64,000 nucleotides of DNA, taken from Larix kaempferi. Lineage: Eukaryota > Streptophyta > Pinopsida > Pinales > Pinaceae. This document shows positions 56,826 to 64,000 of the stretch, piece after piece. Position 1 is the stretch's first letter. Every line of letters starts with the position of its first letter. The position numbers and the translations under genes are program-made. The notes beneath the pieces were generated by a model. It was not told the DNA's origin and did not search any database. It saw only the letters and a program-made list of their open reading frames with translations. The DNA lies in NCBI GenBank assembly GCA_027924585.1, contig BSBM01000597.1, positions 4,169,501 through 4,233,500 on the forward strand. Reading direction: 5' to 3'.

Positions 56826-57353
56826 TTTTCCCAGATGTCATTACTCGATCTGGGAAGTTGATATCTCAGCCGACCTTGAGTCTCTATAAGTCACAAGCAA
56901 CCCCAATTTCTCTATGCCAGAGAAGATCACAGTTAAACAATAAAGTTATAACAGAAATCACTATAGAATCTCCTATCAACTTTAACAAAATATGGGAAAC
57001 ACACATGTGAGTCTCAGATTTACCCTGGAAACCCAATGGGGAAAACTAACATCTATGGGGATTTATTCTTTCTCGAGCCCATAGCATATAATATAGATAA
57101 AAATACACACATATGTTAAGAAGATACAAAAGAACCTGATGGGTGAAAACCCTAGATCTGCATGTAGAATCAACTGTCGCTCATGGGAAATGTGCCCCTG
57201 CTGTCTGCTCTGATCTGGATTTCTGAATACTATCACTACCAATCTATGGAAGTAATACAACCTCTCTAATCACTTTGTCCTGATTTGCTCGGAAACGAAA
57301 TGAATATTTCAACCTCATCTCAGTCTGAAGTGTGTCCTCTATGCATGAGAAAT
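56826..57353 (-). repeat. Older LTR-like sequence, left part of the gypsy target
   Basis: Contains ACCCAATGGGGAAAACTAACAT-like sequence shared with the copia LTR at 5.2 kb, so probably a minus-strand copia LTR. It continues after the gypsy insertion at 63,408. Confidence 0.45.
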
Positions 57354-57728
57354 TGTGAGGCACCTGCAACAATTAATTAATACGAATATGCGAAATAGCA
57401 GAAATGACAGAACTCAGAATCACTGTTATATTGATCACAGGCCACTTCGAGGGGGCAACCTCCTATGAGCAAGCTTAATACAAATAACTTCATGGTGCCT
57501 TCATAGGTCTCAACACACACTTATATACTAATTCTAGGCGCCAATACTATGGGTCGAAACCATGGGCCGTTACAAACTATGGATCAACAATACTACGGGC
57601 GACTTACAAAGCATATGCGCCAACAACAATAACATAAACTATTGATCAACAAATACTACGGGACGACTTACAAAGCATATGCGTCCAACAACAACATACT
57701 AACAAAGTAAAGACATGGGTTCCTAACA
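57354..57728 (-). repeat. 3' LTR of the gypsy element
   Basis: 375 bp; minus strand reads TGTTAGGAACCC...GGTGCCTCACA. It contains an internal near-duplication of about 67 bp (ACTATGGATCAACAA / ACTATTGATCAACAA with CGACTTACAAAGCATATGCG). Confidence 0.98.
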
Positions 57729-57741
57729 TCCCCTCCCCCTT
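57729..57741 (-). other. Polypurine tract of the gypsy element
   Basis: Minus strand AAGGGGGAGGGGA, adjacent to the 3' LTR. Confidence 0.92.
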
Positions 57742-57746
57742 AAAAA

Positions 57747-57766
57747 AAGCTTTGTCCTCAAAGCTT
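57747..57766 (-). promoter_or_regulatory. Pre-PPT hairpin of the gypsy element
   Basis: AAGCTTTG-AGGA-CAAAGCTT on the minus strand, an 8-bp perfect stem with the same loop as in elements A and B. Confidence 0.7.
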
Positions 57767-58165
57767 TAGATGTGGAAATTGTTGTTGAATCTGAAGGAGT
57801 GGTTCCCATGTAGCATCCTCTGGTTGCATGTCGTGCCACTGAATTAAGACCTCTGTGATAGAGCGAGAGCGAAGCTGACGTGTGCGCCGATTGAGGATGG
57901 CCTCTGGCTCCAAAAGGATGGATCCTTCATTATCCAGTTCGGGTAAAATCGTTTGTCCACTGATGTTGGTGCCAAGAACTTTCTTCAGACAAGAGACATG
58001 AAAGACTGGATGAATGCGGGAAGAAGGAGGAAGTTCCAATTTATAAGCAACGGACCCAATCTTCTGAAGAATCCGATATGGCCCATAGAACTTTGGAGCG
58101 AGCTTATGACGCGCTTTGAGTTTCAAGGATGATTGTTTGTACGGCTGGAGACGAAGAAAAACCAT
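57758..58165 (-). CDS. pol: Gypsy integrase C terminus with chromodomain
   Basis: Open frame of 135 codons, the last part of the polyprotein. KLAPKFYGPYRI, IGSVAYKLELPP and IHPVFHVSCLKK are the conserved gypsy integrase C-terminal motifs. The chromodomain follows at residues 87-121 (57,907-57,803): EPEAILNRRTRQ, then EVLIQWHDMQPEDATWEP, which has the W-x(n)-ATWE pattern. In chromoviruses this module is thought to guide insertion to particular chromatin. It joins the upstream integrase core through a frameshift; the start codon shown is only the first Met of the open stretch. Confidence 0.92.
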   Translation of the reverse strand: MVFLRLQPYKQSSLKLKARHKLAPKFYGPYRILQKIGSVAYKLELPPSSRIHPVFHVSCLKKVLGTNISGQTILPELDNEGSILLEPEAILNRRTRQLRSRSITEVLIQWHDMQPEDATWEPLLQIQQQFPHLKL

Positions 58166-58202
58166 ATCGCCGACTTGAAAAGTGCGCTCAGAACGGTGTT
58201 GA

Positions 58203-58921
58203 TCAGCTCTGTTGCTTCATGCGATTTCTTGCCATGTGAAGATTGTCCCGCAAAATGCGAAGAATCTGATCGCGATTTCGAAGGACCGTGTCAACTTCCT
58301 GAACTGGTGAACTCGTTAGGGTGTATGGAAGAAGAGCTGGAGGTGCCTGACCATATACTGCTTCATATGGGGTCATTTTAGAGGCAGTGTGGTAAGAGGT
58401 ATTGTACCACCATTCAGCGAGAGGGAGCCATTTTTCCCACTGATGTTGTTGTTCCGAGGTGAAGCAACGAAGATAAGTTTCCAAGCATTTATTGACAATT
58501 TCAGTCTGACCATCTGTTTGTGGGTGATACCCTGAACTCATCTTCAGTTTGGTGCCAGTGTGGCGAAATAGTTCTGTCCAAAAATGACTGGTGAAAGTCG
58601 CATCACGATCCGAGACAATGGAAGAAGGGATGCCATGAAGACGAAGATCTGGTCCAGAAAAATTTGAGCGATGGAGGAGGATGTATAGGGATGGCCGAGA
58701 GCACAAAAATGACTATATTTGGAGAGGCGATCAACCACAACGAGAATCACTGTCTTCCCTCCAGATTTAGGGAGCCCTTCAATGAAATCCATAGAAATAT
58801 CTGTCCAAATCCGTGTAGGTATGGGCAAGGGTTCAAGCAATCCTGGAAGGAGTGTTGTTTCACCCTTATTGCGCTGGCAGGTATCACATTCGGCCACCAT
58901 CTGTTGAATTGTCCTTTTCAT
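58203..58921 (-). pseudogene. pol: Gypsy integrase zinc finger and DDE core, frameshifted
   Basis: Two overlapping frames. 58,921-58,600 carries the second half of the HHCC zinc finger (MVAECDTCQRNKGE) and the first catalytic Asp (WTDISMDFIEGLP) with VVVDRLSKYSHF. 58,640-58,203 carries the second Asp (DRDATFTSHFWTELF), the Glu-containing GYHPQTDGQTEIVNK and the WYNTSYHTA region. The frame changes once near 58,640. The catalytic triad is present. Confidence 0.92.
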
Positions 58922-60308
58922 GCCCTACCACAAGAAGTTACGCCGTGCTCGTTCATACGTTTTGAGGAACCCAGAGTGCCCTGCCGATGGAGAAGCATGG
59001 AGTTCATAGAAGACAGCCTGTTGAAGATCTGTGCTCTGGGGAAGCACCAGACGACCCTTGTATCGCAGCGAATCACCATCCCAAGAGTATGGGGTACAGC
59101 AGAAGGGTTGTTGGTCAAGCGTTGGATGATTTGGGATAAGGAGGAGTCATTGACATAACCCTGTTGAACAGATTGCAACCAATTTGGAACAGGCATAGAA
59201 ATAGCTGAAAGAGAACCTTGGGCCTCAAATGTGCGAGAGAGAGCATCTGCCCCTTCTTGTAAGTGATCTCATAGTCATAACCCATGAGTTTGCTAACCCA
59301 TTTCTGTTGTGCCGGGGAGGAGACGCGTTGGTCCAAGAAATATTTCAGACTCTGGTGATCAGTCTTGATGCAGAAATGATTCCCTAATAGGTATGGGCGC
59401 CACTTCTGTACTGCATGCAAAATATCCATCATTTCCTTCTCATAGGTAGAGGCAGCTAGATTCTTACCTGAAAGGGCTTTGCTGGTGAACGCAATGGGGT
59501 GTTCATCTTGAAGGAGAACAACACCAAGTCCATTGCCACAAGCATCACTCTCAATAGTGAAGGGCTTGGAAAAATCGGGCATAGCTAGCACAGGTGTAGT
59601 ACACATAGCTTGTTTTAGTTTGTCAAATGCACACTGAGCAGCAGGTGTCCATGTGAAGGCATCCTTTTTCAATAGAGCAGTTAATGGAGCTGCAATCTTC
59701 CCATAATCCTTGACAAACTTGCGGTAGTAGCCAGTCAACCCCAAAAAACCACGAAGGCTCTTGAGTGTCTGAGGCTGCGGCCAATTGTTCATGGCATCGA
59801 TTTTGGCAGGATCCACACGAACCCCTTGTGCTGAGATAATGTGCCCGAGATACTCAACTTCCTTCTGTCCAAAAACACATTTAGACTGCTTGGCATGGAG
59901 ATGATGGTCAGAGAAAAGTTGCATGACAAGATCCAAATGCTGGAGATGTTCATCCCATGTTTTACTGTAGATGAGGATATCATCAAAGAAGACCAGAATG
60001 AATTTCCGCAAGTAGGGTCGAAATATTTTATTCATTAAGGCCTGGAATGTGGAAGGAGCATTAGTGAGGCCAAAGGGCATGACCAAAAACTCATAATGGC
60101 CATCATGTGTGCGGAAAGCTGTTTTAGGGATATCATCCGCATGAACCCGAATTTGATGATACCCAGAACGAAGATCCAACTTGGAGAAAAAGTGAGCCCC
60201 ATGAAGCTCATCAACAACAGGAATTGGAAACTTATCCTTGATGGTGAGGTGATTAAGTGCTCGGAAGTCAATGCAGAGGCGCCATGACCCATCTTTTTTT
60301 GCGGACAA
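58918..60308 (-). pseudogene. pol: Gypsy reverse transcriptase and RNase H, frameshifted at the 3' end
   Basis: A long open frame (60,308-59,230) holds nearly the whole RT and RNase [40 protein letters not shown], catalytic [10 protein letters not shown] (FFDD at 59,990-59,979), then the RNase H DAC, YEKEM and TDHQSLKYF motifs. At about 59,230, after YKKGQ, the frame shifts; [14 protein letters not shown] continues in another frame (59,196-58,918) towards the integrase zinc finger. RT catalytic residues are intact. Confidence 0.93.
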
Positions 60309-61043
60309 GAATAACTGGGAGAAGAAAAGGAACTAGTGCTTGGGCGAATAATACCTTGCTTCAATAAGTCCCCGAACGAGCATTTCAATCTCCGTTTTTT
60401 GGTGAAATAGGTAGCGATAGGGCCTGATGTGGGAGGAACGCTGGCCGAGGAAGGAGCTGAATACGATGGTCTTCTGGCCTGGAAGGTGGCAATCCCACTG
60501 GTTCAGCAAAGACACCTGTATATCGATCCAAAATTTGTTGTAGATCCAAAGGAGTAGTGGAGACCGCTGATGGTTGCATCTGGATGGAATGGATCTGAGC
60601 GATGACACCATGTGAATTCTTCTTGAGGAGTTTTTCCATGCGATGTGAACTGATGATGCTGAGAGAACCTGGTTGTAATCCTGTCAATGTGTGTTTGTGT
60701 CCATTGAGGGAAAAACTTCATCCAAAGTTCAGCAAAATCCCATAAGATAGGGCCAAGTGTGCGTAGCCATTGAGGCCGCCCAAAACCACATCACATCCGC
60801 CTAAGGGCAAGGCAAACATGTCAGAGCGCAATGGTATAATCTCCCATAGAGATAGGCACATTTCGACACTTCCCTTTGCAAGGTAAGGTGCCCCCCATTG
60901 GCAATCATGAATTCAAAGTTGGAGCAAGGATGTATAAAACAATCAGCTTGTTTGGCGATCTGAGGGTCAATGAAATTATGAGTGCTACCAGAATCAATGA
61001 GTATTGTGAGAGGAAGCTTCTTGAAGTAACCCCTGACCCGCAT
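60309..61043 (-). pseudogene. pol: Gypsy protease and start of RT, several frameshifts
   Basis: The protease reads LPLTILIDSGSTHNFIDP with active site DSG (near 60,995) and continues to GRLYHCALTCLP before a frame change near 60,805. The linker then runs through other frames (LDRYTGVFAEPVGLPPSRPEDHR, 60,555-60,480). A further shift lies at the run of seven A's (minus sense) near 60,297, where six would keep the RT frame (VRKKDGSW). Confidence 0.88.
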
Positions 61044-62059
61044 TGTTTGGGGGGGTGGTGATTCCCGCTAAAGCATGGAGAGATATCTCTGGCTGGTCAT
61101 CCTGAGACGGAGGGTCAATAGGCGGTTCCTGAATGTTGACCGGAGCATCCAGTGTTTCTAGATCTTCGTCACCAATTTCCGAGGCAGGCGGAGACTCCAC
61201 ATCCAAGAGATAGAGCTTTTGCTGAACACATATATGTCCCCGAGTGAATTTCTCATCACAATTATAGCAAAGCCCCTTTTCTTTGCGTGCTTGCATCTTT
61301 GTTTCAGACAAACGCTTGATAGGAGTCGGTCGAGGAGCTTGCGGTATAGGTGGTCGCTGAGAACCCATATTTCGGAAGGGAACAAAAGTGGGGTTTGGAG
61401 CGTTGTTGGGCTGCAATCTTGTCTTCTGCCAATTTAGCCAACCCTAGTGCTTCCATCATTGTGTTGGGATAGAACATTTTGACCTCAGAGCGGATGGCAT
61501 CCTTTAGACCACTGATAAAACAACTCCGGTAAAAGTCATCAGACAATCCTTCGGTGTGGTTGGCTAGATTTTCAAATTCGGTTTGATACTCTCTCACAGT
61601 GCCAGTTTGGCGAAGTTTAGTGAGGGCTCCTGTGAAGTCATCAAAAGCACTAGGACCAAATCGTTGCAAAAGGAGCTGGCAAAAGTCTGGCCATGTGGGC
61701 TCGGGATGAGCCTTGATGTACCAACGGTACCATTGAAGAGCTTCTTGTTCCAAATGAAAGGATGCCAACGGAACTTTGTTGACATCAAAAGTATTATGCA
61801 CACTGAAATATTGTTCTGCACGATAGATCCATCCAGTTGGATCGGTACCATTGAAGCGAGGAAAATCAAGCTTCGGACCACGGAAATTGCTGGAAGAAGA
61901 GAACCCATTGTATGTTGAAGACTCGGACTGCCGTTTGTTGTTCATGGCTGAATGTTCAAGATGGAGACCGAGAAATTTTTCATCTAGATCCTTGAGTTTG
62001 GCTTGGATGGCTGCAAGTGCTTCCTCCATGGTTTTTGCTCCTGCACGGGTGACAACCAT
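60994..62059 (-). pseudogene. gag: Gypsy gag with zinc knuckle, frameshifted
   Basis: ATG 62,059 (MVVTRAGAKTMEEALAAIQ) starts a capsid-type gag: LDFPRFNGTDPTGWIYRAEQ, LQWYRWYIKAHPEPTW and FENLANHTEGLSDDF are conserved retrotransposon gag stretches. The frame shifts near 61,400 into the nucleocapsid part, with CYNCDEKFTRGHIC (61,269-61,228) and an acidic, Pro-rich linker. It shifts again at a C run (minus sense) near 61,055 into the protease. Confidence 0.93.
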
Positions 62060-63018
62060 AACCAGGATTTTTTTTTTTTTTTTTTCCCAGTTGACTGGGT
62101 AGGAAAACAGAAACAGAAACTACTTCAGTAAAGGAAAATCTGGACTTGGGAAAAAATCAGAAGGGTAATTGGGGTTTGACTAGGTTTTGGACACTATTGG
62201 GTAGACAGGGAAGCAAAAATGAGGATTTCAGAAGCGGGGTGAAAGAATGGGAAAATTTGGCAGAGGGGAACAAAGAAGCAGAATTCAGAAAGGAACTTTG
62301 TGGTAAAATTTGAAGGTGATTGGGTGAAATCTGAGGAAGTTATGGCAAACCCTAAAAATAGACAAATGTGGGATTTCGGGCTTTGGGAAGGGGAATTGGG
62401 GATAGGGTCCTCAGGACTGAAATATGCAGAATGGGATGACAGGGGGAGTGAAAATAAGGGAGATATGGAGAAGGAGCCTTTTTTTTTTTTTCATCAAACT
62501 GGAGCGGCTACGGCTCGAAAGAGATCTGGAACAGCGCCGAATGGATTGAAAACGGCTGAATCTGGAACGGCTTGCAAAATGGATCTGAAACGGCGCAACA
62601 ATGATTGACAATAGTTCAGCTGAAAGTAGATATGGACCCCAGGTATGTGCGGCTTCCTAACAGTTCAGGGGTTTCACTCGGCCACCAATGCTGTCTGACG
62701 GCTTGCGTATTGGGGCAATACCCCTCACTCCACGGCTCAGGTAAAACTGATAACCGCTTTGCCACAAACGACAGCTCTTGGTTTACCTCACGGGTGGGAA
62801 CTAGTCAATCAGGTAGGGGTCGTTGCCCTTTTCGCTGGCAGGTCCTCTCAATGGGCCAGCTACTTCGGGGTTCCTGTGGTACTCCTCACAATGAGTTTTA
62901 GGGCTTATGCCCAAGTACTTTCCACAGTTAAGCGGATAGGGATTATTCCCAAATCCGAACCTGCAACAGATGCGAAAAAAAATTTGGCAGAAATTTCACC
63001 CAGCGAGCCCAAGAAAGT
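62060..63018 (-). other. Gypsy 5' leader
   Basis: About 960 bases between primer-binding site and gag. Holds an 18-T run at 62,068-62,085 and a second T run near 62,479-62,490. No coding frame I trust. Confidence 0.6.
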
Positions 63019-63030
63019 GCTCTGATACCA
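63019..63030 (-). other. Primer-binding site of the gypsy element
   Basis: Minus strand TGGTATCAGAGC, two bases from the 5' LTR end. Confidence 0.95.
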
Positions 63031-63032
63031 GA

Positions 63033-63407
63033 TGTGAGGCACCTGCAACAATTAATTAATACGAATATGCGAAATAGCAGAAATGACAGAACTCAGAATC
63101 ACTGTTATATTGATCACATGCCACTTCGAGGGGGCAACCTCCTATGAGCAAGATCAATACAAATAACTTCACGGTGCCTTCATAGGTCTCAACACACACT
63201 TATATACTAATTCTAGGCGCCAATACTATGGGTCGAAACCATGGGCCGTTACAAACTATGGATCAACAATACTACGGGCGACTTACAAAGCATATGCGCC
63301 AACAACAATAACATAAACTATTGATCAACAAATACTACGGGACGACTTACAAAGCATATGCGTCCAACAACAACATACTAACAAAGTAAAGACATGGGTT
63401 CCTAACA
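63033..63407 (-). repeat. 5' LTR of the gypsy element
   Basis: 375 bp; TATA box TATATAAG on the minus strand at about 63,207-63,200. Differs from the left LTR at four positions (in the ACATGCC, AAGATCAAT and TTCACGG stretches). Confidence 0.98.
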
Positions 63408-64000
63408 GAAATGCACCCCTCCTCCTCTACTATGAAGTTTCCCCTCCTCAAATATCAGTCAAACTCATATGAGATCTGCTCTATTCTTCTTCAATCATTG
63501 AAGAGGATCAACTCTGGTTCTCTCGGCCCTCCTGGCCTCAAGACGATCAACTCCTCTGACAAAGACGTCTTCCTCTCCTCGGGAAGTGCACCCCTCTCCT
63601 CTGGGAAGTCTCCCAAGCTCAGTCTATGAGCTCACTCTTCACAGATGATCTCACTACACACTGGAATGGCTAATATGTTCATCAGAACAAGCATGAATAG
63701 ATGCCTCTCTGATCCTCTCACTCACTCCCTCAGCATATGTGCCCCCTCTCCTTATGAAGTCGCCCTCTGCATGCACAAGTGCACCCTCACTCTGTAAATC
63801 TCCTCACTCTCTGAAGAAACTGCAAAGTAACCTTTTTCGGTGACCTCCTGCCTCCTTATAACAAGTCAATAACCGATTAGGGTTTCTGAAACCCTAAAGT
63901 GAGTGCATGAAAAAATCCCACTTTTGCATGCTTTTTAATTAAAATTCCTGCATGCAAGAGGCAAATCACCCTAAAAATTTTGCATGCATCCACCACTGGA
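63408..64000 (-). repeat. Older LTR-like sequence, right part of the gypsy target
   Basis: Starts with the second TSD copy (GAAAT) and is CT-rich on the plus strand, with repeated CTCCTCTGG and GTGCACCCCT patches. Continuation of 56,826-57,353; the window ends inside it. Confidence 0.4.

Larger units (their letters stand above)
57354..63407 (-). mobile_element. Young Ty3/gypsy chromovirus
   Basis: 6,054-bp element on the minus strand with TSD GAAAT (57,349-57,353; 63,408-63,412). Both LTRs are 375 bp and differ at four positions. Contains a primer-binding site, gag with zinc knuckle, aspartic protease, RT, RNase H, integrase and a C-terminal chromodomain, the last placing it in the chromoviruses. 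Coding sequence is broken by several frameshifts, some at homopolymers, which is more damage than the LTR similarity would suggest. Confidence 0.96.

Noticed and set aside
63408-63629. 72-codon Ser/Pro-rich ORF at the right end
   Set aside because: Lies in CT-rich LTR-like repeats; composition explains the open frame.

Overview
This window looks like intergenic DNA from a large plant nuclear genome, most likely a conifer (gymnosperm). It is almost entirely transposable elements of different ages nested in one another. It holds plant Ty1/copia and Ty3/gypsy chromovirus retrotransposons primed from initiator tRNA-Met, plant L1-type LINEs, a tRNA-derived SINE and several non-autonomous LTR elements. 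Most telling is a decayed Penelope-like element (PLE) with a GIY-YIG endonuclease. In land plants, intact-type PLEs of this sort are known to me mainly as the conifer 'Dryad' family, proposed to have come from arthropods. No complete single-copy host gene was found. The only host-like candidates are one possible first exon with a plastid-transit-like N terminus (minus strand, about 7.6-7.8 kb) and a decayed kelch-repeat fragment (about 39.4 kb).

Layout. 1-4.3 kb: 3' part of a decayed copia element with its LTR. 5.0-6.2 kb: copia LTR plus RNase H end on the minus strand. 7.6-7.8 kb: candidate host exon. 8.6-8.8 kb: SINE with target-site duplication (TSD). 9.2-11.8 kb: LINE reverse-transcriptase remnant split by a poly(A)-tailed insertion. 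13.7-24.5 kb: a LINE (ORF1, endonuclease, RT, RNase H, 3' tail) split by two LTR elements. These are element A (15,381-18,156; coiled-coil protein only; TSD GAATA) and element C (21,690-23,778; two ~1 kb LTRs around a very short core). 24.5-26.3 kb: PLE. 26.3-34.8 kb: a pair of ~0.85 kb direct repeats around ~6.8 kb with no recognisable gene. 36.2-45.4 kb: gypsy remnant (protease, polypurine tract, LTR) split by element B (37,261-43,027; TSD TAGTT), which itself contains a 2.7 kb insertion. 45,436-52,748: a young copia element with 608-bp LTRs differing at two positions, TSD CTATC, and a broken, internally deleted pol. 54.25-56.8 kb: a cluster of LTRs from one miniature family in both orientations. 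57,354-63,407: a young chromodomain gypsy element on the minus strand, 375-bp LTRs, TSD GAAAT, inside an older LTR-like sequence that runs to the end.

How the parts relate. Nothing here forms a host operon or pathway; the logic is transposition. Elements A, B and C and the 54-56 kb family lack polymerase genes and must have been mobilised in trans. Even the youngest copia copy could not have encoded its own complete RT. Element boundaries are well supported where LTR pairs, primer-binding sites, polypurine tracts and TSDs agree. Elsewhere the calls rest on protein-motif recognition by eye and are less certain.
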